Source: Hemibagrus wyckioides (Eukaryota; Chordata; Actinopteri; Siluriformes; Bagridae). From it: DNA of 64,000 bases. The DNA lies in contig NC_080723.1 in assembly GCF_019097595.1 (NCBI RefSeq), positions 14,019,511-14,083,510 of the forward strand, in the 5' to 3' direction. The position numbers and the translations under genes were made by a program. Positions 51,701 through 64,000 of this stretch are shown here, one piece after another. How positions within the stretch are numbered: the stretch's first letter is position 1; each line of letters starts with the position of its first letter. The notes beneath the pieces were generated by a model, which had not been told where the DNA came from, made no database searches, and saw only the letters and a program-made list of their open reading frames with translations.

Positions 51701-54135
51701 TAATTGTCTGACCTTGGCTCTAAGAATGGCTTCATTGTGTTGGCAGTACATTTGGGAAGACATTATTATTATGCAGAGCGAATTTTCAGGCATGGAAGTT
51801 TTTACAGCGATGAATCGGCATCTGTTTACTTTTCTATGGTTTCTTTTCTCCGTTGTGTTTTTCACCACATCGTCTTCTTTACATCATTAGCTGAAATGCA
51901 CCCAGACCATGACAGAGCTGTCACTGTGCTCTACACAAACCTGTAGCATTAAACTTCTCACCTGCTCCTATTCTGACATAGCAGTACCTTTGTGAACCAA
52001 GAAGCTTAAATTTGGTTGGTTGGTTTGTTGGGTTATATGCGTATAAATCTAGTGTGTTTCACTCAAAGGAAAGCCTGCCTGCCATCTTGGAACATTAGTC
52101 TAGGAAATGTATAATCTGAAATTATTTCTTCCTGGGTTTACATCTGGCTTGCTATGCAAATCTCCAGTCCTAACCCAGATTCAAATACACCAAACTCTCA
52201 GAATACTGATCTAGAATCAGAATGTTCTCTGCAAATTGTAGTAAATGTGATACAGTGCACAGATGGGAGCTAATCTCAGCTCAACCTCGCGAAGCATTCT
52301 GCATACATGAGTCCTTCCCTCTGTCCTCACATCTACTTTTGGGTGAGTAGACGTTCCCTATTTTTCTGACTTGGGACCAACTTCACTCTCTGAAATCTTG
52401 ACCTTATCCATTATAGGCTAGGTGAATCTCAAATCAGCACAAAAAAAAGACGTCATATGCTCGGGGCCATCTTCTCATTCATATGCCTTAAGTGCCTTAA
52501 GCTTCACTGCCTGAAGCTCTGTCCAGCCCAGAGGCCCCTGTCTGTCAACATTTGGGCCAGAGAGAGAAAGCTCTGCATTTTGCATTTTTATTTGACTTGC
52601 ATACAGATAATACCACTGAGGGATCTCTGTCTGTAATTCAAAACACATCCTGAGATGCCAGAGGTACATGAATAAATACACGACTACATTGTCAAAGCAT
52701 ATCTAAAGCAGTATCAGTCTTTTTCCTGTCTTGTTGCATTGAGACGGTAAACTGTGGATACAGTAGTGATTGAGAGTTCAGCAATGACCTTGTCAGCATC
52801 CAGAATAGTTCAGCGTTTGGTTGAACAAGGTGTGTTTGACATTTTACCCTGGTGGAAAAAGGGAAACGTAGGCAGATCCATCTGTGTGAGAGATGGGCTT
52901 GCTATCAATGCCCAGTGGAGCATTTCCTCAGCTGTGCCCTTTGGCATGACTTACTTTCTAGCTAAAAATGGCAATAATATATTATCTCATAAGGATGTTT
53001 ATACACAGGGACAGTGTGGTTAGAAATGCGCATTGTAATTCAAATACCCGGATACGCAAACATAGCTTAGTATCCAATTACTATTCCCTGATTTGATATT
53101 TGAGTATGAGCAACATGGAACAAAAAATTACAAACTTAAAGTATGTATCGGGTATATAATGTATTATAACTGGACTGAGTAAATTTCAGCACACAAAAAG
53201 CTACACGAAATGATTTGTTTTAATTCTGTAGTAGCAAAGAGTTTCTGCTTTGTGCTACTGGTTGGTAATTATCCCTGAATTGAGTTCAAGCCCAAAGCAT
53301 GTGATCATGAAACAGTACTGTACTGGATACACAGGACTCCATGTTAAAATATAAAAAGGGTGACTATTTTGCAGTCCTGTTTTATGTTTATTCTGGCTCT
53401 TTGACATATGACATACACTATATACATCTTTGTATTTAGGTATTCGGGCTGCCTGCCATATATATTTAGGTATTCATGCCAATGGCTTTTTAGTTGCTGT
53501 TTTCAAGAAAATAATTGAATAGGCTCCATGTCCAAGTCATTTTCTAAAGTTCTGCTTCGTATTAGGGATTTCTTGGCTGACATTTATGGCATTAACTAAT
53601 GATAACAAAGCATAAACCTTAGCATTTAGCCCTCCTTTGTGATGTTAAAGGGTGTATTAATTGAAGGTTTTTTCAATTTAGCCAAATAATGACATTAAAA
53701 TGAAACAATATTTTATTCTGCGCATGAGTGGAAATAACTCCTCAGTGACCACTTGGAGGTAATTCCTTGACTAATATGCTCGCTGTGGTTAATTAGCAAA
53801 ATAAGTGAGGCTGATTGGTTTATTCCAATATTTACACTTGAAGACCGGAGTTAAGCCGATAATCACCATTTAGTAACAGGCTGGATTTTTTTAAATGAAT
53901 GTAGCCATAACTCGAATAAACCGTAGTTAATAGACATGTATTTACCTAACACTTAATTAACTTGCTTTCTTTGTTACTTAGCTGTTTATTAGTGAAGCCT
54001 GAAGTTCATGGTTTGTTAGGAGTGTTAGCGTCTACGGTATTAAGACAAAAATGGAAGCAAAACTATCTTTGTTATGGCTTTTGATATCGTCTTGTTTTCA
54101 GAGTTAAACATGCAGATATATACCTTTTTCAGGGT

Positions 54136-54367
54136 TATCCTCCAGGTACTTCAGTTCCGGTCCAAAGACATGTTTTGTTGGCTGATTGGCATTTCTAAAT
54201 TGTGTGAATGGGTGTGTGAGTGTGTGTGTGATTGTGCCTTTCAGTGGGCTGTCTGTTGCTTTGTGTGTCCTGTGTCCTGTAGGATAGGCTGATGGCTTCC
54301 TGTGATCCTGGGAAGGATAAGTGGTTCAGAAAATGGATGGATAGATAGATGGATGGATGGGTGGATA
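54136..54367 (+). mobile_element. Dispersed SINE-like repeat, 3' part, ending in (ATGG)n
   Basis: CGGTCCAAAGACATGTTTTG, TTGGCTGATTGGCATTTCTA and GTGTGAATGGGTGTGTGAGT lead to a terminal ATGGATGGATAGATAGATGG microsatellite. 5'-truncated copy of the family at 45592-45830. Confidence 0.75.
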
Positions 54368-57300
54368 TTACAATAGGAGAACAGTCCCCATTCCCACCAT
54401 TACTGACATCTAATTTGGTTTCAGTCAAACCTTTGCTGTAATTCTGAATGTAATTCTGTGTTTAATAATAAGTCTTACTCCCCCTATTATTACTTTATTG
54501 ACCACTCCTTTACTGTTGGCCATTATAAACCCAAGGATATTAAGTTCCACATTAAGGTCTTCTGCCAGAGAGATATTTCCGGCCTCATTCGTCACTGTCA
54601 CCATACTGAAGCTTTTCTCATACCTAATGTGCTTCTAGTCAGAGCTTTTGTGGTTGTTCATTGATTATCTTCCTGATCTCCGTCTGGGCGTGTCTCCTTA
54701 TTATCCGTTTGAGCTACAGTAGTGGGCCTAATTGTATTGTCTGATGACTTTGAAGCTTTGCCGTCTTGGCTGTCACATTCTCATATAGTATAAGAGTATC
54801 CCTTTGTTATAAGCCAGTCTGCGAACAAAGCATTGCCTTTTTGTCAGGTCTTTACTTAATTAGGCAACTGTATCTGTACAGCTACAGTGGATAAACGCTT
54901 TTCCATTTCTCAGCAGTGATCAAACCTGCTTACGTGACATACTGTGTCATAGCACACTTAAAAAGTCAGAAGCTGTTTTTTTCTCACATCAGCCAAAAGG
55001 AAGTTGACTAGTCTGAGGTTAAATATGATGACATCACAGGAGGTAAAGTTGACTGTGCTCTGCTTTCCACCGTTGAAGTACCGGCTAAAGGTTAGACTTG
55101 TGTGAAACTTTTAAAAGTAAGTAGGTTCAGCGGTTCAGATGGGAGAGAATGAAAGAGAGGCTGAACGCAGGGCTGCTGCAGTGTGCTGACTGCAGCTCAG
55201 CAATTAGCCGTGTTGCTTCTCTTTCCCCCAGCTTTCTCTCTCTGTACAAACTCTGTAGCCACATGTCTCATTCAGAAGCACAGGAGCGTGACATTTGGTT
55301 GTACTCAGAGGTCTGTTCTTTGTACCAGGTCATGCCTGGGGAGACGCAATAGCACTGCAGTAAAGCTAACAACACAGTACAGCCATAGATGTCGGATTAT
55401 TTGTTTATTTATTTTTGCTTAATACATTAATCCTTGGACAGCATATTAATGTTCTAAAAATATGTTTGCCTACCAGGCACCTGCAAAATGCAACTTTTGC
55501 AAATACTAATTATGTTCTACAAAAAAAAATGAAATCAAATTAAGAGAAATTTTCTTTTTTATACAATTCCATATTAGTGTTTATGAAAGCCATTTCAAGC
55601 TTGTAACTCATCCCTATATATTTCTAAGATTTTTTACTGTACGTTTCTTTACTGAAACCAACCGCTACTCAGTAATATTCATAAATCAGACTCAGAGAGT
55701 TCATTAATATTCATTTAGTTGACTTACGAAGCAGTGCAGTAGTGATGATAATTTATCAGCAGTAGTCAGTGAGGTAAATCAGCTTGCTGATAGCATGCTC
55801 AACGAAGGGAAAACCATTTAATATCTAAAGTCACATAGCCACCTTATTTGTATACGTGCTAGTTCTGGAGAAGTTTGGAGAACATTTATCCGGATTCTGT
55901 TCACTCATCACAGGAGCTCTCATCATTTCTGCAGTCAGGAACTCATTTCACTACTTAATAACTTCCACTTACCCCTTCAACACAGACTTATTTTATGAAA
56001 ATGGTCCATCAGTTCAAATATTAGGCTCATTATTTAAATATGTCGAATATTATTTGCTATTTTTTTAGCTCCATAGCACTTTTTATTCTTGAACTTTGTA
56101 TGCATTGAACACATTTTGCATCAACAAGTGCCATTAGATTCAAGTGAACATTAATTCACATTAATTCGGTTTGTTTCTGAATGAGTGAGGTTTGGATTAA
56201 ACCCATTATATTTACCAGCTAAACATACTTATAAGTATTAAGAATTAGAATTCAGTAATAAGGTAAATACCTTTAATAATGGTGTATTGTGCTGCAGCCA
56301 GGCTCCACTTTAAGAACCATGGCTCTAACTCAGTCTCTTTGGTTAACTCCTACACTAAATGATGTTTGAAAATGGTGTATTTGGTTCCTACAATAATACA
56401 CTTTAGCATACACTTTAGACTAACAGTAGGAGGCCAGTAGTTTGCAGTCCGAGCTCAGCGTGTGCTGATTGGCCGTGATGTGTGGAATCACACAGTTTTC
56501 TCAATGTTGCTGTAGTCTAGAATACAAAAGAAAAAAATAGTTGGTGAAACATTTAGCTCCTTTATGTTCAACAATCAGGACAAAAGTCAGGTCTCAAGAA
56601 ACATTCACTTAATGGGGAACATCATTAACTGATAGATTAAAGAATGAGTTGAATACGTCGTTTACTGTTTTTGGAGAGAGAGACGTGGAAGCACATGCAG
56701 AGATCAAGACAAGTAAGCAAGATGAACCTCATTTTTCCTGTAAAGATGACATGCTTTTCCCCACCTCAAAGCCACTCCATTAACCCAGCCATTAGCAACA
56801 ACAAAAAGAGTGGAGAAGAAGACTTGTCTAGAATATGTAATGGAGTCTATCTCTGGGCTGGAGGATTGTGTGTCAGTGTTCCACTGTGATTGTCTTCTTT
56901 ACACCACAGCTGGAGAGGCCAGCTAGCATGCTGCTGAATTAGTTATATCCTAAAGATGATATTTTTGAAGAATCAGCCCCAGTGACTTTAGGTAAGGTGG
57001 ATGTTTTATTAATCAGGAGTGCAAAGGCCATCGGGCCTGAGGGGTACTTTTGAAGTTTAAACTCTGTTGGGCTGCAGTTTTTCTAGGGGCAGAGAGTCTA
57101 GACTTTGCTAACCTTATGTATGTGGCCCGATGTCCTCTTGAAGACTAATACAGCCCAGAGTGAGGTGCTGGCTTTAGCTGTTTATCTAGACATATTACAC
57201 AAAGAGCGAATTAACCAGAATTAACTCAGAATAGCAGTAACCAATTAATATATTGGCTCAGGCTATTCTACCTCATCTGTTTCTCCTCCATGAACCTGAT

Positions 57301-58234
57301 TCAGGCCTGCTAGCTAGCGATATTGTAGTGTTATTGTCTGGCATTGAGAGCACTGATTTTAATCAGCACTATAAATCCTATTCAAGCTGTGATACAGCAC
57401 CTACACTGTAAAAGCAGCTTCTCCATAGAAACGTGTGATTCTGTAGAGCCCCCAGGTCACAGCGGCTCTGCACAAGGTCTAAGTAAGGGAGGCTGGATAA
57501 AGGACATACAGATTAAAATTTAGCTTCTCTTGATTGAAACACACATGGGACTCAGGAACAAACAACTGATCAAGCATCTGTCGCAAGTAATGTCACGGTG
57601 GTTAGTGACCTTGTTTGTCTGGCAAAATGAACCAGCAAATTCTTTTTCTCTCACATTCACACAAACACATTACAGGGGATTGTGTTTACACCGATCTACA
57701 GGAAGGTTTCATCTTTTTTATACCTGGAACAGAATTTTTTTTTGTTGCTTGGATTTATATTTGGATGGTGTTCAGCAGATAATAAGATGACCTCATTGTA
57801 TCTCAAATAACATATCCGAGCAGCTACAGCACGAAAATAAGATGACTAATTTGATGACTTGACCTTAAATCTGGCCCTAACCGATCTCAGTGTTTCACAC
57901 TTCAGTGTCCTGTGACGGTGTGCTCTATAAACATGCCTGATGCACAGAGACATCTTCTGTCCAATCCGCATGTAAACATCCACAGCAAGCCTCCAGGAGC
58001 TGTCCTCTTTGTTGTTTTTGTGTCTTTCCTTCCGTAACACATTTCCATGTATGAATATAGAGTGAACATATTGTGGTTCATTCTGTCCCTATCTGTGACC
58101 ATTGCCAGGAATTTTCTCTCTCACTTCCTCTGGTTTCTCGCTCCCTCCATCTGTGCACATTTTAATTCTGGACTGTCGCAACTGCAGAAATTTGTCTCGC
58201 TTTCTGCCTTCCTGCTTTTTGATGAAACAGTAGA

Positions 58235-58295
<61 letters not shown>

Positions 58296-58569
58296 ATTTT
58301 GTGTGTCCATCCATTCATCCATCTATCAGTCTGTATTTCCATCATCCATCCATCCATAAAACTATCCATCCATGTCCATCCACTCATCAGTCTATATCCG
58401 TACATCCACCCATCCATCAGTCTGTCCATCTATCCATCCATCTGTCCATCCATCTGCCTGTGTCTGTCACACCATCCAACAATCTCTGTCCATCTATCCT
58501 TTAGTCAGTGTTCATACATCCATCCATCCATCGATCCATCCATCCGTCCATCCAGCCAGCCAGCCAGCA
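58235..58569. repeat. (ATCT)n followed by (CCAT)n degenerate repeat
   Basis: About 15 perfect ATCT units (58235-58295), then about 260 bp of imperfect CCAT/CATC units ending in CCAG repeats. Confidence 0.95.
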
Positions 58570-59413
58570 GGAGCAGGACTATGCAATTATAGTTCAGTGG
58601 TCTTATACCCAGCCCAGGCACAGGCTAAAAGAATCTGGTGAATGTGGAGGTGCTGATGGTGAGTAGGTGGGTGAAGAGTAAATTTGTTCCATGTGTGGAT
58701 GATGGAGCAAATCATGAGTCATCACAAACGACTGAACAGCTGCTCATCCTCATTTAGTTTGGCTGGAATGTGGTTGGCCAAGGATGAGCTAGTCTCTATT
58801 TTTCAGTTAATTATTTTCATCAGTGATGCCAAAAGCAGCATAATCTCTTTGGGAAGGAAGGATTGGCTAGAATAAATAAACAGAATACATTATAGCAGTA
58901 GGGAGTAAATTTGCTAAACATTCATTGTGTTTTTTTCTCTTAAAGACATTTATTTTGCTTCAGCTTTCAGAAAACAGCATGCTGTTACAGTGATAGTTAG
59001 ATGGTGTGTTTTCAGTAAGAACCCTATCGTGTAGTCATTGCCGGGTGATTAAATGAAAGCTTCGTGGATGCAAATAAATGCGCTGTTACGTCGCAATGGA
59101 TTGTTACCTGCTTTTGTAAAAAAGAGCCACCTTCCTGATCTCAGTGTGGCAGTGTAACACAAGTCCAACTACACAGGAAAAGTCTGGCAGATTCAGTAAA
59201 AACAGTACATCCTGGATAGATTGAAAGTGTAATATTTTTTTCACAGGTTTTGCTTGTCTGATTATTAAATTGGTTATCAGACAAACTTGAGTTAATAGAG
59301 TACAAATTAGAGACAGAACGTACAGATTATAACCATCCTTCCATCTCTTGTTCTCATCTTCCATGTTCCCTGGTGTTTAGAATTCAAAAAGAGTCTTTCA
59401 GTTTTTCCCACTC

Positions 59414-59438
59414 TGTGTGTGTGTGTGTGTGTGAGAGA

Positions 59439-59476
<38 letters not shown>
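59414..59476. repeat. (GT)n(GA)n compound microsatellite
   Basis: About ten GT units followed by about 21 GA units with one GT interruption. Confidence 0.95.
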
Positions 59477-59477
<1 letters not shown>

Positions 59478-61233
59478 ATGGAGCTGCTGATTGTTGCCAG
59501 TAGTGACAGATAGATATTTTTTTGTGTCTTGAAGTGAGCATGAGGCCGTTACAGCTTTTGCACTTGATGGGATGAGCATAGGGACACCAAACATGAGGAG
59601 AATTGTGAGGGGTGAGGGTTAACACGCTGATTCTCTCCGTCTATTTCTCTTTTGCTGTTGTTGTCATTGTCATCCGAACGCTGCATTCTCATTGCCACAT
59701 CTCCCTGCTCCGGGCTCCATTGGGCTTCCAGTGACATGCATTAATTCAGCTGCAGCCTGCATGTGTTTATGCGCACAGAAATGTGTGGAGGTGATTTCAA
59801 AGGCATTATTGGTTTTTACTGTGGGCTTAAGCTGTATGCAAAAGCACAACTGATTGGGGAAGTACATGGTGCGTGCTGATGAGAAGAAGAGCGTGTGGTT
59901 TTTAGCGCTGGCGTGCACACGAGTACATCTGTACGTGAGTGTGTGCGGATACATCTGTGTCATTTGACAGAATGACAATGAAGAAGTAATCATTAAAAAC
60001 AGCAACAAAATTACTAAGCAAATGCATGATATAATAATTTATTTTAAAAAAAAATTATACGACTGCATGCTGTTTAACTTCCATCTGTTTAATAAAGTCA
60101 CAAACAAAATTCCATACCCATGCCATTTCTGCACACTTTAAAATGCTATTCATCATTTTCTCTGATTTTATTTTTTACCTCTTCACCTTGTATCACACAC
60201 ACACATCACATAATTTATTCCCATTTCCACTAAAAGCGGATGAAATTCTGTTCCGTCTTTTATTGCAAGATTTTCTTTCGAGGACAAAGACTGTCCCCAG
60301 CCCCTCCCCCAGCGCATGACCACATGCATACCCACATCTGATTGGGTGAGATGAGGAACATGATCATTACTGTGAAATGATTGTAATCAGGGAGAAGGGA
60401 AAGATAGAGGCCATGTGTCGACTCCAGACATTTCTTACAATCAAGCACTAATTGCCGGTGTGGTAATAGTGAAGAGGGAAAGAAAAAGGACGAGGCTGGG
60501 TGTCATGTGTCATGCGTCTGATATGATATCAGCTTTTTTCCCCCCACTGCTGCTTCTGAATGCATCGTCTCTAATTCTCTTCTAATTTGGTTGTTGATGG
60601 CTAACACATGCTTCCTCTGGGGTGCATGGAGCCATCCAATGCAGCTTTTCAAAGGAAAGCTGAAGACACTTGGAGAAGAGTGTTAACTACCCTGTTCTGT
60701 GAATATGAATGGCCAGTGCCACAATAATGACTGTCTTTTTTTGATTCCTGGCAATGGTGACATCACTGGCATCACTTTCTCAATGGTTGGACGAAACCTT
60801 AGACAGCTGCACCACTCAGGAGCCTGAATGGCTTTTTGAAAGGAGTTGCATGAAAAGTTATTATTATGGCCTTATTGGGGAATTTTCTACTCTGTAACAT
60901 CATGCCTTTTTTTATGAATGTAATGAAATGTAAATGAAATACCGTAAGAGCACACATGAAGCTGTGTAAGCTTTATTTATTTATTAATTTATTTATTTAT
61001 ATCTTATGTGAATTATTTGATTTGTGCTTGAATTACTCCTGATGTAGGACCTGAATGCCCTTACAGCTTGTTTTTATTTCTTCAGTGTTAAAGGCAACAA
61101 TAACTACCCAGTGACGATAAGAATATTCTCAGTATCGCTTTTGCTTTATATCTTTCTCTCTTTCACGCTCTCCCCAATTTTCATTCTCATCATCTCTCAC
61201 TTTCTCTTCACTCTCGCTCTCAGTTTCTGCTTC

Positions 61234-61236
<3 letters not shown>

Positions 61237-61274
<38 letters not shown>
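61237..61274. repeat. (CT)n microsatellite
   Basis: About 19 CT units in a longer pyrimidine-rich stretch starting near 61140. Confidence 0.95.
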
Positions 61275-61277
<3 letters not shown>

Positions 61278-61724
61278 TACCCTCTTCTGCGTTTTCTCTC
61301 ATTAAACATGCAACTCTTGGGTTTCTTCCGCACTGGACTCCTTCTCTGCTCTTTACACCCATTTCACCAGTTATTAATATGCAAATTAATGTAAACGCAT
61401 CTTGCTTTGATTTTCCATTTATTTGCTGCATATATTTATATTTAACAAGAAAAATATAGGACCTTCGACTTCCTGTTTAAGACGTATCGAAGGTGTCAGA
61501 CTTTGAGCATGTGTGTGCGTTTGTGGCCGGTGTGTGACACCGAGAGGGGGTCAGGGAGGTAGTCGGTATTCACTGAGAGCTGTGTGTGTGTCGAAGTCTG
61601 GAGGAAAAATAGGGCTCTTTGTATGGAGCGGTAAGCTTTGACTTTATTCAGTTGGTTAGGAGTCGGCCGACGCGTCCTCTCCTTGAACAAACCACACATT
61701 CATCTGCAAACTCTGGACCTCTAA

Positions 61725-61727
<3 letters not shown>

Positions 61728-61762
<35 letters not shown>
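61728..61762. repeat. (GT)n microsatellite
   Basis: About 17 GT units; a second (GT)n of about 14 units lies at 61850-61878. Confidence 0.95.
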
Positions 61763-61763
<1 letters not shown>

Positions 61764-61844
61764 AGACGGATGTTATATTCACTAGCCCACATTCACCAGA
61801 GACACCCTATCCTCTTGTGTGTCTAGCTGATGTATGCAAGCTTT

Positions 61845-61849
<5 letters not shown>

Positions 61850-61878
<29 letters not shown>
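61850..61878. repeat. (GT)n microsatellite
   Basis: About 14 GT units. Confidence 0.93.
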
Positions 61879-61881
<3 letters not shown>

Positions 61882-62119
61882 GAGCTGTCAGACAAACCTC
61901 ACTCCTACACTCATATTATATTATGTTAAGTTTTATCATATTTGAATATCTACATGCTCAAATTAATAAAAAAAACTAAGTGATGCTTCTTACCTGTTGT
62001 AGGAAACACATTTCTTTTATGATATTTTATTTCTGTTTGTTTTTTTATCTAAATGTTATCTAAATCTTTGAAGAATTATATCCAACAGTCAATGCATCTC
62101 CCTCATGTTGTCTCTACGG

Positions 62120-62265
62120 GGTTTTTCTTTGCCATGGACCCCTATGGCTTGCACATTAGGCATTTCTATCTATATAGATCTATTTCTACATCTATATAAA
62201 CGCAGCTTTGTGACAATGTCTACTGTTACAGCGCTATATTTTTGTATTGTAATTGTATTAAATTG
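62120..62265 (+). mobile_element. Diverged non-LTR retroelement tail
   Basis: Ends GCAGCTTTGTGACAATGTC, TACTGTTACAGCGCTATAT, GTAATTGTATTAAATTG, the tail signature shared with 30535-30776 and 43482-43541. Confidence 0.6.
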
Positions 62266-62274
62266 CACCAGCTC

Positions 62275-62495
62275 CAGGGTTCCAGACTTGATCCTGAGCT
62301 TGGGTTACTGTCAGTAGGTGGACTGGCTACAGTAAATTGCTCCTAGGTGTGCGTGAGTGTGTGAATGTGTGTGTGCACAGTGACCTGTAATGGTCCGGTG
62401 TCACATCCAGGGTGTATCAAGACGTCCCACAGCCAGTTTTCCTGGGATAGGCTCCAGCATGACCCTGACCGGGATATGATGAATAAATGAATAAA
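62275..62495 (+). mobile_element. Diverged dispersed SINE-like repeat
   Basis: GGTGTGCGTGAGTGTGTGAA, CACATCCAGGGTGTATCAAG, CCTGGGATAGGCTCCAGCAT and GACCCTGACCGGGATATGAT mark the 3' part of the family at 45592-45830. Confidence 0.7.
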
Positions 62496-63180
62496 TTGAA
62501 GATAAGTGGAAGATGGAATATTACATAGATCTTGGGCAGTGTAATAAATATTAAATGTAGCTAAAGGTTTGATGGAAGGCAGCTGCATTGAGGCCTTACT
62601 GCTGATGCTGCCTCATCAATCAGCGCCTGAAAAGTCAGAGCTTAGGTAGTGGCTTGTCTACAAAAAATCAGCAAATGCTTTTCTGGTCTGAAAAAAAGCG
62701 AAATATCAGTGACAAAGAGCATTACTGTGGTGAAATGAATGAGCGTTTTAATAAATAAATAAACAAATGGTGTGGTGATGAATGATATTTTTTGTTTTCA
62801 CCCTTTATGGTTATGTGATAGGACTTTCTAATGTCTCTCTGTATGTAACAGATTGTAGAGCCATTAATATTTGAAGGCGTCGCTTAGGTAAATCAAATTG
62901 AATTGCAGCTCCTATTTGACATCCTGTGTGTGTGTGTGGGGGGGGTGGGTGTTGGCTACACTCCATGAGGAAAATGGATTTAAAACTAAAATGAAAGCTA
63001 TCACTATACTAATTTAAAAAAAAAAAAATGAAACCAATATTATGGTTTTGGATTGTCCATCTGCTCGTCTGTCCTTCCATCCATGCATCCATCCGAGATT
63101 GTCCTTAAAAGCAGTAACTTAAAAATGACAGCTTCTAGAGTTTATATGAAGCAGCAGACATTTTGGAAGTGATCCAGACA

Positions 63181-63203
63181 GGGTCAAGGTCACAGCAAGG
63201 TCA
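63181..63203 (+). promoter_or_regulatory. Candidate nuclear-receptor site (DR5 plus ERR-type half-site)
   Basis: GGGTCA at 63181, AGGTCA at 63187 and AGGTCA at 63198. The last two are perfect half-sites spaced by five bases (DR5, the classic retinoic-acid response spacing), and TCAAGGTCA (63184-63192) is also a full estrogen-related-receptor type site. Motif match only. Confidence 0.45.
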
Positions 63204-63389
63204 AATGTCTGAACAAGATTTTTCATTAGTAGCTCCTTTCCTGGTTGAAGTATATATATTTTTGTATTTGAGATTTCCAGGTAACAGAGGTAACAATTGT
63301 TGGTTCCTGAGGTTAAGGTTAGAGTTTGGTTTAGTTGCATTAATCATTTTGTCAATGGAAGGTACTTACAAGGCTAGCAAGACAAACAA

Positions 63390-63390
<1 letters not shown>

Positions 63391-63432
<42 letters not shown>
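63391..63432. repeat. (GT)n(GA)n compound microsatellite
   Basis: About eight GT units followed by about 13 GA units. Confidence 0.94.
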
Positions 63433-63493
63433 GCTGACTTCTGATGCTGGCATTTATTGGCTGTGATGGAACTGTTTTTCTTTCGCTGGCCCA

Positions 63494-63507
63494 GTTGCCT
63501 GGGTAAC
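63494..63507 (+). promoter_or_regulatory. Candidate RFX X-box
   Basis: GTTGCCTGGGTAAC fits the full palindromic RFX consensus GTTRCCNNGGYAAC, and another GTTGCC half-site follows at 63510. It lies in a GC-richer island (63455-63560) inside otherwise AT-rich intron. Motif match only. Confidence 0.45.
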
Positions 63508-63760
63508 AGGTTGCCATCGCTGTCCAGGAGGCTGGCGAGGTGTGAGGTCATCATGTCTCTGTCATAGGAAAGAGCAAGGGAGGGAGGATGAGTGAGGAAA
63601 AGGGAGGGGGAAAAAGCAGTTGTAATGAAAGGTGATGATATGAGCAGGAGCAGATGAGATGCAGCACTGTGAAATGTTTCTCTCTGCCTCTCCTTACTTT
63701 ACTCCTCATTTACGGTCAAAGTAATTACAAACATATCAGCATGAATGCTGCCACTTTACA

Positions 63761-63779
63761 CACACACACACACACACAC
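63761..63779. repeat. (AC)n microsatellite
   Basis: About nine AC units. Confidence 0.9.
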
Positions 63780-64000
63780 GTTTGCAATCTCATTCACACA
63801 GTCCACCTGCAGCTTTGCCTCTCTCCGTTTGGCAAAGCACACAACTCGCTTGCTTATATGTGTATCCAAGTGAAAGTATCCACAGGCAGCTAATCGCTCC
63901 TCTATTGAACTCTTCAGCTTGATCTGATTAAAGGATTCCATTAAATTAATCTGCTAATGCAAAAGGTCAAAGCTGAAGCCACGCAGATTTGCATAGCTAC

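Larger units (their letters stand above)
41383..64000 (+). other. b4galnt4: b4galnt4 intron 1 (runs past window end)
   Basis: At least 22.6 kb from donor 41383 with no further recognisable exon of b4galnt4 or any other gene on either strand. It holds SINE-like repeats, retroelement tails and many microsatellites, listed separately. Stretches 41400-43300, 49000-54100, 55000-58000 and 60000-61200 appear largely unique, AT-rich and non-coding. Confidence 0.7.

Noticed and set aside
51704..51946. 80-residue plus-strand frame in b4galnt4 intron 1
   Set aside because: No similarity recognised, no splice sites at sensible phase for b4galnt4 exon 2.

Overview
This is vertebrate, almost certainly teleost fish, nuclear DNA. 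It is AT-rich, with spliced genes that use GT-AG introns, many microsatellites, Tc1/mariner transposons, MITEs, tRNA-type SINE-like repeats and non-LTR retroelement tails of kinds common in otophysan fish such as catfishes. The species cannot be fixed from the sequence alone. No prokaryotic, organellar or viral genes were seen, and no system of unknown type: the window holds three recognisable vertebrate loci plus repeat-rich non-coding DNA. LAYOUT. (1) About 0.7-9.5 kb, + strand: tmem86a (YhhN/TMEM86 lysoplasmalogenase family). It has three coding exons that join in frame to a 237-residue multipass membrane protein, followed by a probable 4.2-kb 3' UTR. Its first exon lies between two inverted fragments of one Tc1 family. 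(2) About 9.5-14.2 kb: intergenic repeats, namely a non-LTR retroelement 3' tail, a Tc1 element with both inverted repeats but a damaged transposase, and a tRNA-type SINE. (3) About 14.2-30.4 kb, - strand: a 22-exon giant-sarcomeric-type Ig/FN3 gene. It gives a continuous 1317-residue frame with a unique N-terminus, Ig, a helical linker, five Ig, three FN3, Ig, FN3, Ig and a short tail. Architecture, length and the neighbouring tmem86a support igsf22, of the IGSF22/IGFN1/MYBP-like group. (4) About 30.4-39.6 kb: a divergent intergenic interval with retroelement tails, a TA-flanked MITE nested in an older repeat, a ~1-kb direct duplication, a truncated Tc1 derivative and large palindromic trinucleotide arrays. 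(5) About 39.6-64 kb, + strand: a CpG-rich promoter region and the first coding exon of b4galnt4 (type II Golgi membrane anchor), then at least 22.6 kb of its first intron, which runs off the window and holds repeats and a few strong transcription-factor-like motifs (RFX X-box; DR5 nuclear-receptor site). The genes are independent and do not form a pathway: an ether-lipid enzyme, a muscle-type cytoskeletal protein and a glycosyltransferase. In human, TMEM86A and IGSF22 are neighbours on 11p15.1 and B4GALNT4 lies on 11p15.5, so the gene content fits conserved synteny. Most of the interest lies in gene structure (a GC-AG intron, a microsatellite filling a tiny intron) and in repeat history (inverted Tc1 pairs, nested insertion dating a duplication).
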